Source: Nocardia terpenica
GTDB taxonomy: Bacteria > Actinomycetota > Actinomycetes > Mycobacteriales > Mycobacteriaceae
DNA length: 64,000 nt
Direction: 5' to 3'
Assembly (NCBI RefSeq): GCF_013186535.1
Contig: NZ_JABMCZ010000001.1
Span: 2,294,001 to 2,358,000, forward strand
Positions 16,108 through 25,012 of this stretch are shown here, piece after piece (position 1 is the first letter of the stretch; each line of letters starts with the position of its first letter). Made by a program: the position numbers and the translations under genes. The notes below the pieces were generated by a model, which had not been told where the DNA came from, did not search any database, and saw only the letters and a program-made list of their open reading frames with translations.

Positions 16108-16650
16108 TCAGCTCAGCGAGCGGCGGATTCGGACCAGGACCTCGTCGGCCGGTGTCGTCCCATCCGCCGCGGCGCCGTCGCTGCGCAGGCTGTCCTGGAT
16201 GATCGTCGCCATCACCTCTGCTTGCTGTTCCTGGCGTTCGGTATACCCCGAGCGGCCGAGCAGATCGCGGACCAGGGCGGGGTCCAGATCGGGGAAGAGC
16301 AGGCGCGAGGTCTCGGTGGCGACCGCCGATATTCCGGTGTGCCCGTAGATGATGTGCCCGAGTTCGTGCGCGATGATGTGGTGCTGATGTTGTCGGCTCG
16401 CCGCCGCCTCGTAGATGATGAAGTCGGTGGCCGAGGTGGACAGCCAGAGCCCGCACGGCGCGGTCGGGCGGATCGTGATCGCCAGCAGTTCCAGCGGAAT
16501 GCCGCGCTTGGCGCTCAGGGCCGCGGCGAACTCGAAGACATCGCCGCACGCCGGCAACGCGAGCGACTCCAGTTTTTCCTTCGCCGCCCGCCGCATCGCG
16601 GACACGGACTGCCGGCTACGCGAGCGTCCGGCGGTATTCGCGATCCACAT
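16108..16650 (-). CDS. ImmA/IrrE-like zinc metallopeptidase
   Basis: 180 residues. The zinc motif HHIIAHELGHIIYGH (HExxH, about residues 91-105) is intact, so catalysis is possible. Flanking sequence (GLWLSTSATDFIIYEAA) matches IrrE/ImmA-type peptidases, which typically cleave or inactivate a partner XRE repressor. The partner here would be the EspR-like protein encoded 15 bp upstream. The ATG at 16650 is supported by GTGAGG. The stop lies 4 bp before the MAB_1171c-type start, so the three genes are one operon. Confidence 0.8.
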   Translation of the reverse strand: MWIANTAGRSRSRQSVSAMRRAAKEKLESLALPACGDVFEFAAALSAKRGIPLELLAITIRPTAPCGLWLSTSATDFIIYEAAASRQHQHHIIAHELGHIIYGHTGISAVATETSRLLFPDLDPALVRDLLGRSGYTERQEQQAEVMATIIQDSLRSDGAAADGTTPADEVLVRIRRSLS

Positions 16651-16665
16651 CTGGCCTCACGGGAG

Positions 16666-17070
16666 TTAGCGTCGCATGTGCATACGGGTGATCTCCTCGA
16701 TGATACGTGAGACCGACTGGCGCCCAGGGCCATCGAGCTCGAGCGCTCGCAATGCAATATTGCGGATGTCGGAATTGCGCAGGGCGGCCACCAGCGCCAG
16801 CTGCGTATCCACCCGTTCGGAGGTCTCGTCGTCGAAGAAATACGCGGCCGGGACCCGGAAGAAGGCGGCCAGCGCCTCGAGGTGTCGCTTGGTCGGATTG
16901 TCGCGCTGGCCGGTGCGCAGCTGCCAGACATAGGTCTTGGAGAAGGTGCCGCCGCCGAGCTCGGAGCAGCCCTTCGCGACTTCCTCGTTGGAGTACTCGC
17001 GGCCGAGCGGCTGGACGGTCTTGAAGAGCTTCTCGATCTTCGACGCCAGTGAGGGAGTTGTCTCGTCCAC
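16666..17070 (-). CDS. XRE/EspR-like DNA-binding regulator
   Basis: 134 residues. The N-terminal helix-turn-helix (ASKIEKLFKTV; NEEVAKGCSELGGGTFSKTYVWQLRTGQ) and the C-terminal LEALAAFFRVPAAYFFDDE are strongly reminiscent of mycobacterial EspR, a nucleoid-associated dimeric regulator. The last part (IRNIALRALEL, RQSVSRIIEEI) would be the dimerisation helices. It heads the triad operon and is divergent from the ParB-like regulator, sharing a ~165-bp intergenic region with a near-perfect inverted repeat. Confidence 0.78.
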   Translation of the reverse strand: MDETTPSLASKIEKLFKTVQPLGREYSNEEVAKGCSELGGGTFSKTYVWQLRTGQRDNPTKRHLEALAAFFRVPAAYFFDDETSERVDTQLALVAALRNSDIRNIALRALELDGPGRQSVSRIIEEITRMHMRR

Positions 17071-17177
17071 TGTCCTGCCACTCCTCGTGTTCGCTGTGGT
17101 GAACAGATGTTAGTGCATGTATCACGCCAGTTGACGCGAGGCCGCGTTCCGGATAGGCTCCACACTGTTCGCTGAGA

Positions 17178-17202
17178 TGATCGGACAGCTTCTGTTCGAT
17201 CA
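17178..17202. promoter_or_regulatory. 11-bp inverted repeat between EspR-like and ParB-like genes
   Basis: TGATCGGACAG and CTGTTCGATCA form an inverted repeat with one mismatch and a 3-base spacer, 36 bp before the ParB-like start. Spo0J-type regulators bind such palindromes, and EspR-like proteins can also bind here; which one does is not decidable from sequence. Confidence 0.55.
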
Positions 17203-17237
17203 TTCGAGTTTATCTCAACCGCGGAGCCGGGGGAAAG

Positions 17238-18152
17238 ATGAGCGGTGTCGGGAAGATTGAGTCGACGGTCGTGTCCGTGCCGATCTCGGAGCTCGCACCG
17301 CTGACCATATCGCCCCGCATGTCCGGTGAGAATGCCGACCATGTCCGGGCGCTGGCCGAATCGGCGGTCGCCCTGCCGCCGATCGTCGTTCACCGGCCCA
17401 CCATGCAGGTCATCGACGGACTGCACCGGCTGCGCGCGGCGCAGCTGCGCGGGGAACCGACCATCGCGGTCGTATTCTTCGACGGGACGGCCGCCGAGGC
17501 GTTCGTGCTGGCGGTGAAATCCAATACCGCACATGGGCTTCCGCTCTCGCTCGCGGATCGCAGGGCCGCCGCGCAGCACATCCTCCGGTCGCATCCGCAC
17601 TGGTCGGATCGCGCGATCGCGGTGGTCGCGGGGCTGTCGCCCAAGACCGTCTCCGCGATCCGGCGGCGGACGGCTGTGGAAATTCCACAGTCGTCCGGGC
17701 GGATGGCCCGTAACGGGGTGTTTCATCGCGGCATCGGCACGGCGGGTCGGCGGGCGGCCGTCGAACTGTTCACCACCGATCCCGACGCCTCGGCCCGGAA
17801 AGTGGCGCTGGCGGCGGGCATTTCGGTGACCACGGCCAAGGATGTGCGGCGACGCCTGCGCCAGGGGCAGGACCCGGTGCCGTCTCGGGTCGCCGACCGC
17901 TCCAAGCCCACGAGACAGCCCTCGGACCCCACCCAGGTGTTGCAGCGCCTGCGCCGGGACCCGGCGCTGCGCTTCGCCGATTCCGGTCGCACCCTGTTGC
18001 GCTGGCTGGAACCGCCGGTCGGCGATGGCGCCGATTGGGGCGTGATCGTCGCGGCCATTCCGCGGCACTGCGCGCCGAGCCTGGCCGAGCTGGCGCGTCG
18101 GCGCGCCGACGATTGGCAGCACATGGCGCGGCTGCTCGACCAACGCGCCTGA
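17238..18152 (+). CDS. ParB/Spo0J-fold transcriptional regulator of a biosynthetic cluster
   Basis: 304 residues. The N-terminal ParB nuclease-like domain shows PPIVVHRPTMQVIDGLHRLRAAQLRG (the DGxHR box, about 47-72). Then come two helix-turn-helix regions (about 105-150 WSDRAIAVVAGLSPKTVSAI and 170-205 ARKVALAAGISVTTAKDVRRRL). Unlike chromosomal ParB it is short and has no parA neighbour. StrR/NovG-type pathway activators of antibiotic clusters carry this fold, and its position at the head of co-directional transport, peptidase and NRPS genes supports a pathway-specific role (inference). GGGGGAAAG precedes the ATG. Confidence 0.75.
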   Translation: MSGVGKIESTVVSVPISELAPLTISPRMSGENADHVRALAESAVALPPIVVHRPTMQVIDGLHRLRAAQLRGEPTIAVVFFDGTAAEAFVLAVKSNTAHGLPLSLADRRAAAQHILRSHPHWSDRAIAVVAGLSPKTVSAIRRRTAVEIPQSSGRMARNGVFHRGIGTAGRRAAVELFTTDPDASARKVALAAGISVTTAKDVRRRLRQGQDPVPSRVADRSKPTRQPSDPTQVLQRLRRDPALRFADSGRTLLRWLEPPVGDGADWGVIVAAIPRHCAPSLAELARRRADDWQHMARLLDQRA

Positions 18153-18209
18153 TCGACACTCCGGCGGCCGTCGTGCCCTCCGGCGTGGAATGTCTCGAAG
18201 GGTTCAGCG

Positions 18210-19439
18210 ATGTCTCGTTCCGCCCGGCTCGCGATTGCGCTGCTATTCGTCGCGTGGGCCGTCGATTTCGTCGATCGGCTGGTCGTCAATTTCGCGCTGA
18301 CACCGATCGGTGACACCTTCCGTCTCGATCACGCCGAGCGCGGACTGGTGGTGTCGGTGTTCTTCGTCGCCTATGCCGCCATGCAGATTCCGGGCGGATT
18401 GCTCGCCGACCGATTCGGTGCTGTCCGAATGTGCGTGATCGGCATGGTGGCGTGGTCGGTGTGCACCGGATTCACCGCGGCGGCATGGTCGTTCGCCGCG
18501 CTGCTGGTGGCCCGCGGTCTGTTCGGCGCCACCCAGGGGGTATTTCCGGCGGCCGCGGTGAAGGCCCTGGCCGAGCGGGTCGAGCCCGTGTGGCGCAATA
18601 CGGCCAACGGGTGGGTCAATACCGCCAGCGCCTGCGGTGTGACGCTCGCGGCGGGGCTGGCCGGACTGCTGCTGCCCGTGATGGGTTGGCGCGGCATGTT
18701 CGTCGCCATCTCCGGAATGGGGGTGCTGGCGGTGCTGGCGTGGCTGCGGTGGTTGCCGCGGCCGCTCTCCGGTATCGCGTCGCCGGTTCGTCGGCCGGCG
18801 TGGCGGCTGCTCGCCTCGCCCGCGATAATCGGTTGTGCCGCAATATCTTTCGGCTACGGTGGGCTGACCTGGGGGCTCACCACCTGGGCGCCCACCTACC
18901 TGGAGGAACGACACGGGGTGGCAGGCGGTGCGGCGGCCGCGTTGTCCACCGCCCCGATCCTCGCGGCCGCGATCACGACCGTGGTCGGGGGCTGGTTGTC
19001 CGATCGCCTTCGCGGCCGCCCGCGCCTGATCGTGGTGCCCGCCATGACCGTTTCCGGGGCTCTGGTGATCGCGCTGCCCTACACCGACTCCGTCGCCCTG
19101 TTCACGGTCGTGCTCACCGCGCTGTCGGGCACCGCGGCACTGTCCGCGATGGCGGCGCTGTCGGTGCCGCTGCACGCGCTCGACGCCGGGGAACTGGGGG
19201 CCGTCGCCGGGCTGACCATGTTCGGCGCCCAACTCGCGGGCATTGCGTTCCCGCTCGAATTCGGCATCATTGTCGATGACATGTCCTATACCGCCGCATT
19301 CGCGTCGCTGGCGCTCGGACCGGTGGTCGGTATCGTCGCCGCGAGTCTGATTCCGCAAACAGTCGAGACCTTTCGGGATGCTGTGAAATCTCGTCTCGAC
19401 CGGTCGTCGGCCATCGCCACATCGTCGGCTTCATTGTAG
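18210..19439 (+). CDS. MFS transporter
   Basis: 409 residues, about 12 hydrophobic segments. The signature between TM2 and TM3 is present (QIPGGLLADRFGAVRM), as is a second-half repeat (GGWLSDRLRGRPRL). ARLAIALLFVAWAVDFVDRLVVNFALTPI resembles the D-galactonate/ACS-type organic anion transporters. Probable role: proton-coupled export or uptake of a cluster-related small molecule. It starts 57 bp after the ParB-like gene and ends 3 bp before the peptidase start, so it is part of a long operon. Confidence 0.82.
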   Translation: MSRSARLAIALLFVAWAVDFVDRLVVNFALTPIGDTFRLDHAERGLVVSVFFVAYAAMQIPGGLLADRFGAVRMCVIGMVAWSVCTGFTAAAWSFAALLVARGLFGATQGVFPAAAVKALAERVEPVWRNTANGWVNTASACGVTLAAGLAGLLLPVMGWRGMFVAISGMGVLAVLAWLRWLPRPLSGIASPVRRPAWRLLASPAIIGCAAISFGYGGLTWGLTTWAPTYLEERHGVAGGAAAALSTAPILAAAITTVVGGWLSDRLRGRPRLIVVPAMTVSGALVIALPYTDSVALFTVVLTALSGTAALSAMAALSVPLHALDAGELGAVAGLTMFGAQLAGIAFPLEFGIIVDDMSYTAAFASLALGPVVGIVAASLIPQTVETFRDAVKSRLDRSSAIATSSASL

Positions 19440-19442
19440 CGT

Positions 19443-21713
19443 GTGGGCGTGGAGCGGAATTACACCCCGCAGGAATACGAGCGTGCCGAGCGCATGCTGA
19501 AACATCGTCGGGCCGAACTCCTTTCGGGCCTGATCGATCGTTACGTCCGGCTGGAGAAAACGGAATCGTTCTGGTACAGCACCTCGGGCAAGGCGGGTGT
19601 GGAATACGTCCTGGTCGATCCGGTCGCCCGCACGCGGCAGCCGGCGTTCGACCACGACCGGCTGATCGCCGCCGTCGCGGCGGCCGCCGGTCGGCCGAAG
19701 GGGTCGGCGGTCCCGTATCTCCTGGAACTCGAACCCGGCGAGTCGGCGTTGGTCGCGGGCCCGGAGGGGCTGTGGCGGTGCGCGCTCGACGACTACTCCT
19801 GCACACCGGGACGACTGCCCGCGACCGCCGCGCCCGGCGAGTCGCTGTCGCCGGACGGGCGCTGGACCGTGTTCGTCCGCGACCACAATCTCTGGGCCCG
19901 CGACGAGGACGGCACGGAATTCGCGGTCACCACGGACGGCGCCGCCGACAACGCCTACGGCGTCGGACCCACCTTCGGCCAGTTCCGTTCCGTCGCCAGG
20001 GCATTCGGGGTGGTGCCCGGCCCGGTGGTGCGATGGGCGCCGGACGGTCACCGGTTGCTGACGCACCGGATGGACGAACGCGACGTCGAGACGCTGCACC
20101 TGCTCGAGTCGACGCCGCGGACCGGCCGCCGCCCGGTGACCCACACCTACCGGTATCCGATGCCGGGCGAGCCCGGCCAGCCGCAGGCCCACCTGGTGGT
20201 GGTCGATCTGGAACGCCGGACCGTGACCGCCTCGGACGGTGGTCCGCTGCATACGCCCTATGTGTCGCCGCTGTCGGTGGGCCGGGCCTGGTGGTCGCCG
20301 GACGGTACGACCATCTACTACCTGGACTCCGGACGAGACGCTCGCACGCAGCGCCTGATCGCACTCGATCCGGCGACCGGCCACACCCGGACGGTCATCG
20401 AGGAGTCCGGCGCGACCCGGGTCGAGCCGACCCAGGTGATCCTCGACCCGGCCATGGTGCACACCCTGCGGAACGGGCAGATTCTGTGGTACTCCCAGCG
20501 GGACGGCTGGGGGCACCTGTATCGCTATTCCGCGGCGGGCGAGTTGCTGAACCGGGTGACCACCGGCCCGTGGGCGGTACGGTCGATCGCCCACATCGAC
20601 CAGGACGCGGAGGTCGTGTACTTCACCGCCGCGGGCCTGGTCCCGGCCGATCCGTACGTGCGGCAGATCTGCCGGGTCGCCCTGGACGGCACCGAATTCG
20701 CCCGGCTCACCGACGATTCCGACGATCACACGGTGTGGCTGCCCGGCTCGGGCGCCTACCTGGTGGACACCGCGTCCCGGGTGGATCTGCCGCCGGTGGC
20801 GGTCGTGCGGGATCGGTCCGGCGAGGTCGTGCTCGAGCTGGAACGCGGCGACGCCACCGCGCTGGCGCAGGCGGGCTGGAGCCCGCCGGAGCGGTTCACC
20901 GCCAAGGCGGCCGACGGGGTCACCGATGTCTACGGAATCCTGTGGCGCCCCTACGGATTCGATCCGGCTCGATGCTATCCGGTGATCGACCACATCTATC
21001 CCGGCCCGCAAACCTTCCGCGCGCAACCGGGTTTCGACAATTCCTGGACCGGCGAGCCGGAGGCGTATGCCGCCCTCGGGTTCGTGGTGGTCGCGGTCGA
21101 CGGCCGCGGAACTCCGGGGCGGGACAAGGCATTCCACGACGCCTCGTACGGGCACCTCGACGAGGCGGGCGGGCTCGCCGATCATGTCGCCGCCCTGACC
21201 GAGCTCGGAAGCCGGTATCCCTGGCTGGATCTCGACCGGGTCGGCGCGACGGGCTCGTCCGGCGGCGGGTTCGCCACCGTGCGCGCGATGCTCGAATATC
21301 CGGACTTCTACACGGTGGGCGTGGCGTCCTCGGGCGGCCACGACTATGGTCGCTACCTGTCGATCTGGGGCGAGATCTACCACGGGCCATGGGATCCCGA
21401 ACGCTACGAGGCGCTCGCCAACAGTCGGCTCGCCGCGAATCTCGCCGGGCGGTTGTTCCTGATCCACGGCGAACTCGACGACAATGTCCCGATCTTCCAG
21501 ACCTTCACGCTGGTCGACGCGCTCATCGCGGCGAACAAGGATTTCGACCTGCTGGTCGTCCCCGGCGTGGGGCACGCCATGTTCCACCGCGAATCGTATG
21601 TGCTGCGCCGCAAGTGGGACTTCTTCGTGCGCCACCTGATGGGCGCCGAACCACCGGCCGGATATCGGCTCGCGGACATCCCGATGCGTTTCGAGCCGGG
21701 AGCACAGTTTTGA
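19443..21713 (+). CDS. S9-family prolyl oligopeptidase / DPP-IV-like peptidase
   Basis: 756 residues. An N-terminal beta-propeller region (about 100-480) precedes a C-terminal alpha/beta hydrolase domain. The catalytic triad is visible: Ser in VGATGSSGGGFATVRAM (about 604), Asp in FLIHGELDDNVPIF (about 682) and His in VPGVGHAMFHRES (about 715). The nucleophile elbow is GSSGG instead of the more usual GWSYGG. No signal peptide is seen, so it acts in the cytoplasm. Its position in an NRPS cluster suggests trimming or detoxifying the peptide product, perhaps with the amidohydrolase whose start overlaps its stop. Start GTG 19443 (alternative 19449). Confidence 0.85.
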   Translation: MGVERNYTPQEYERAERMLKHRRAELLSGLIDRYVRLEKTESFWYSTSGKAGVEYVLVDPVARTRQPAFDHDRLIAAVAAAAGRPKGSAVPYLLELEPGESALVAGPEGLWRCALDDYSCTPGRLPATAAPGESLSPDGRWTVFVRDHNLWARDEDGTEFAVTTDGAADNAYGVGPTFGQFRSVARAFGVVPGPVVRWAPDGHRLLTHRMDERDVETLHLLESTPRTGRRPVTHTYRYPMPGEPGQPQAHLVVVDLERRTVTASDGGPLHTPYVSPLSVGRAWWSPDGTTIYYLDSGRDARTQRLIALDPATGHTRTVIEESGATRVEPTQVILDPAMVHTLRNGQILWYSQRDGWGHLYRYSAAGELLNRVTTGPWAVRSIAHIDQDAEVVYFTAAGLVPADPYVRQICRVALDGTEFARLTDDSDDHTVWLPGSGAYLVDTASRVDLPPVAVVRDRSGEVVLELERGDATALAQAGWSPPERFTAKAADGVTDVYGILWRPYGFDPARCYPVIDHIYPGPQTFRAQPGFDNSWTGEPEAYAALGFVVVAVDGRGTPGRDKAFHDASYGHLDEAGGLADHVAALTELGSRYPWLDLDRVGATGSSGGGFATVRAMLEYPDFYTVGVASSGGHDYGRYLSIWGEIYHGPWDPERYEALANSRLAANLAGRLFLIHGELDDNVPIFQTFTLVDALIAANKDFDLLVVPGVGHAMFHRESYVLRRKWDFFVRHLMGAEPPAGYRLADIPMRFEPGAQF

Positions 21714-22948
21714 CCGTGATCGTTCTCGAGAACGCCTCGGTTCTCGACCCGGACCGGGGCACGCTGCTGCCGGATCACTCCATAGTGGTGTGTGACGACC
21801 GCGTCACCGAGGTCGCGCCCGGCCCCGAAGTGCGGGTGTCCGAACCGGATCGGGCGATCGACGTGCGCGGCCGGGTGGTGATGCCGGGGCTGATCGACGC
21901 CCACGTGCACGTGTATCTGCAAAGCCTGGACGTTGGGCGGCTGGCCTCGTGGCTGCCGTCCTATCTGGTCCCGAAGGCGGCGGTCGCGCTGCGGGACATG
22001 CTGCGCCGCGGGTTCACCACGGTGCGCGACACCGGCGGCGCCGACTTCGCCCTCGCCCGGGCCGTCGCCGACGGCCTGATCGAGGGGCCGCGGCTGATCT
22101 TCGGGGGACCGGCGTTGTCGCAGACCGGCGGGCACGGCGACGCCCGCGAACCGGGCCAGCAGACCATGGAGGGCTGCCCGCGCTGCCCGACGGTGGCGCG
22201 CATCGCGGACGGTCCGGACGAGCTGCGCAAGGCGGCCCGCGACATTCTGCGCACCGGCGCCCATCACCTGAAGATGATGCTCACCGGCGGGGTCATCTCG
22301 CCGCTCGACGACATCACCTCGGTGCAGTTCGGGCCCGACGAGATCGCCGTGGTGGTGCGCGAGGCCGCGGCCACCGGCCGGTACGTGCTCGGCCACGCCT
22401 ACCAGGCGGCGGCGATCAATTCCGCACTGCGCCAAGGGGTCCGCAGCATCGAACACGGAAATTTCCTGGACGAGGAATCGGTCTCGCTGTTCGTGGCGAA
22501 CGACGCCTTTCTCGTACCCACCCTCATCACCTATCAGATGATGGACCGGGTGGGGCGGCAGCTCGGGATGAGCGACGCCGCGTATCGCAAGAACGCCGAG
22601 GTGCTCGCGGCGGGCCTGAGCTCGCTGGAACTGGCGCATCGCGGCGGTGTCGATATCGCCTACGGCAGCGATCTCGTCGGGGAGTTGCAGGACCGGCAGC
22701 TGGACGAATTCCTGATCCGCGCGCAGGTGCAACCACCGCGCGAGCTGATCCGGTCGGCCACCACCGTGGCCGCGCGACTACTCGGTATGGGGGACGAGAT
22801 CGGGCTCATCCGGCCGGGTTATCTCGCGGATCTGCTGGTGCTCGACGGAAATCCCTTGGAGGACATCGCCGTCCTCGCGCAGCCGGACAAGAATCTGCGG
22901 GCGGTGATGCGGGGCGGTCGAATTCTCGTCGATCGGTCGTTAGAATGA
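21710..22948 (+). CDS. Metal-dependent amidohydrolase (imidazolonepropionase/prolidase-like)
   Basis: About 412 residues. The metal-binding motifs are complete: MPGLIDAHVHVY (HxH, about 60), the carboxylated Lys in AHHLKMMLTGG (about 185), His in YVLGHAYQAAAIN (about 225), His in RSIEHGNFL (about 245) and Asp in IAYGSDLVG (about 320). Similar enzymes hydrolyse N-acyl-amino acids or Xaa-Pro dipeptides. TTG at 21710 overlaps the peptidase stop; GTG 21716 is an alternative start. With the S9 peptidase it could hydrolyse a proline-containing or acylated product, which is inference. Confidence 0.82.
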   Translation: MTVIVLENASVLDPDRGTLLPDHSIVVCDDRVTEVAPGPEVRVSEPDRAIDVRGRVVMPGLIDAHVHVYLQSLDVGRLASWLPSYLVPKAAVALRDMLRRGFTTVRDTGGADFALARAVADGLIEGPRLIFGGPALSQTGGHGDAREPGQQTMEGCPRCPTVARIADGPDELRKAARDILRTGAHHLKMMLTGGVISPLDDITSVQFGPDEIAVVVREAAATGRYVLGHAYQAAAINSALRQGVRSIEHGNFLDEESVSLFVANDAFLVPTLITYQMMDRVGRQLGMSDAAYRKNAEVLAAGLSSLELAHRGGVDIAYGSDLVGELQDRQLDEFLIRAQVQPPRELIRSATTVAARLLGMGDEIGLIRPGYLADLLVLDGNPLEDIAVLAQPDKNLRAVMRGGRILVDRSLE

Positions 22949-23039
22949 CGCTGACGGTACGTATTCGGGGGAATGCCGCCAGCGCGCGAACGGGACAACA
23001 TTTTTGGGGGCATCGAGTTCCATCATGGATTTCGGTTTA

Positions 23040-23936
23040 GACCGTGTCTCACATGGATGTAATCCGTTTTGCCTGCACCGAGATTGGTTGTGTTGCATGA
23101 TGTTCGGTCGTGACGGATGTGTTGTCGCAGCGGTTGGTGCCGGACGAGTTGTGGGAGCTGGTCGAGCCGCTGCTGCCGGAGTTCGCCTCGCGCCCGCAGG
23201 GCGGCGGCATCGCCCCGACCGACCAGCGGGCGGTGTTCACGGCGGTGGTGTATGTGCTGACCAGCGGTTGTGCGTGGCGGATGCTCCCGCCGTCGTTCGG
23301 TGTGAGTGTGCCGACGGCGCATCGCCGGTTCACGGTGTGGACCCAGGCCGGCGTGTGGCGGCGACTGCACCGGGCGATACTCGACGAGCTGGGCAGCCGG
23401 GGCCTGATCGACTGGTCGCGGGCGGTAGTCGATGCGGCGAGCGTACGGGCGAAAAAAGGGGCGATCTGACCGGGCCGAACCCGACCGATCGCGGCAAGCC
23501 CGGCTCCAAGCAGCACATCCTGTCCGATCGGACGGGAATCCCGTTGTCCGTGGCGGTTTCGGCCGCCAACGTCCACGACTCCCAAGCGCTCAAACCGTTG
23601 GTGAAAGCGATCCCGGCAGTCCGGTCGCGACGTGGCCCGCGGCGACGCCGGCCGGGCAAGTTGCACGCCGACAAGGCATACGACCAGCCCGAACTGCGGC
23701 GGTGGGTGCGCCACCGGGGCATCGCAGTCCGCATCGCCCGCAAGGGAATCGAGTCCAACCAGCGACTCGGCCGCCACCGGTGGGTGATCGAACGCACCGT
23801 GTCGTGGCTGACCGGCTACCACCGGCTCAACATTCGCTACGACCGCAAGGGAATTCATTATCTGGGCTTCCTGACGCTAGCCGCCGCACTCACCTGCTTC
23901 AAGAAGCTGATGAAAGCGGCCATATGAGACACGGTC
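23040..23936 (+). mobile_element. IS5-family insertion sequence interrupting a monooxygenase gene
   Basis: An 897-bp element with perfect 12-bp terminal inverted repeats (GACCGTGTCTCA / TGAGACACGGTC). It is flanked by a 3-bp TTA duplication (23037-23039 and 23937-23939), as expected for IS5-family elements that duplicate a TNA target. It holds two overlapping frames joined by an A6G slippery run. Removing the element and one TTA restores an uninterrupted LLM monooxygenase reading frame. Confidence 0.93.
23110..23927 (+). CDS. IS5-family transposase made by -1 ribosomal frameshift
   Basis: The first frame (23110-23469) encodes the N-terminal DUF4096-type domain (LVPDELWELVEPLLPEF, TDQRAVFTAVVYVLTSGCAWR). 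The -1 frame then gives the DDE domain (LTGPNPTDRGKPGSKQHILSD; GKLHADKAYDQPELRRW; RHRWVIERTVSWLTGYHRL), ending at 23927 inside the right inverted repeat. The slip site is the AAAAAAG run at 23452-23458, just upstream of the first frame's TGA. The fused product would be about 270 residues and looks intact, so the element may be mobile. Confidence 0.85.
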
Positions 23937-25012
23937 TTATTCTATTTCGCCGATGCCGGTCACAGCGACCGGCACGCATACGATCTGCTGATTCGCGGCG
24001 CGAAATTCGCCGACGCGAACGGATTCCGCTCGGTGTGGACGCCCGAGCGACACTTCCACGAATTCGGGGGAATCTACCCGAATCCGGCAGTGGCCGGGGC
24101 CGCGATCGCCGCGGTGACCGAACGCGTCGCGATTCGGGCGGGCAGTGTGGTCGCGCCGCTGCACCATCCGATCCGCATCGCGGAGGAGTGGGCGGTCGTG
24201 GACAATCTGTCGAACGGCCGGGCGGGCATCGCCTTCGCCTCCGGCTGGCACGCGGGTGATTTCGTGCTGAGTCCCGGCCGGTACCACAGCCGTCGCGCGG
24301 ACACCTATGCCGCGATCGAGGAGGTGCGTCGGCTGTGGCGCGGCGAGTCGACCACCGGCCCGGACGGGATCGGCCGCGAGGCCGAGGTGCGCATCTTTCC
24401 CAGCCCGATACAGCCGGAGCTACCCACCTGGCTGACCACCGCGGGCAGCGTCGAATCGTTCCGGGCCGCAGGCACACTGGGCACCGGCGTGCTCACTCAT
24501 CTACTGGGCCAGGATATTTCGGCGATCGGCGAGAAGATCGCCGCCTACCGGGCGGCCTGGCGGGCCCAGCCGGGGCGCACCGGGAACGGCCACGTCGCGC
24601 TGATGATCCACACCTATATCGGCGCGGACCGGGCGTCGGTGAAAGAGATTGTGCGCGAACCCTTCACCGACTATCTGCTGAGTTCCTTCGATCTGGTCAT
24701 GCGCGCGGTCGACAGCGCCGGCGCCACCGACGCCGCGGCGGATATCGCGGCGCTGACCGACGACGATCGCCGGTTCCTGGTCGAGGCCGCGTTCGATCGG
24801 TACTTCCTGACCAACGGCCTGTTCGGCAGTGTCGACGACGGCATGGCGATGTGCGCGGCGCTGCACGAGGCCGGGGTGGACGAACTCGCCTGCCTGATCG
24901 ACTTCGGTGTCGACCACGGCCGGGTGCTGACCGGGCTCGACGATCTGGCCCGGCTCCGCCGAGCCTGGGCCGAGCGCGAACAGCTGCAACCGGCCGCGCG
25001 CTGAGGGGGGAC

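Larger units (their letters stand above)
23025..25004 (+). pseudogene. NRPS-associated LLM monooxygenase, split at codon 5 by the IS5 element
   Basis: ATG at 23025 gives MDFGL, and after the IS the frame resumes at 23940 as FYFADAGHSD. Spliced, the protein is about 360 residues of the FMN luciferase-like family found in NRPS/PKS clusters (MupA/Atu3671 type). Family features are FRSVWTPERHFHEFGGIYPNPAVAG, HHPIRIAEEWAVVDNLSNGR, FASGWHAGDFVLSPGRY and AEVRIFPSPIQPELPTW. Such enzymes tailor carrier-bound intermediates. Only the first five codons are separated, so a shortened protein could restart at GTG 24033, but that would lack the first beta-strand and helix of the barrel. The stop lies 8 bp before the FAAL gene. 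Confidence 0.88.

Noticed and set aside
19431..21635. 734-codon minus-strand frame over the S9 peptidase
   Set aside because: It is a mirror of a well-supported gene, with no recognisable motifs and a composition typical of antisense shadow.
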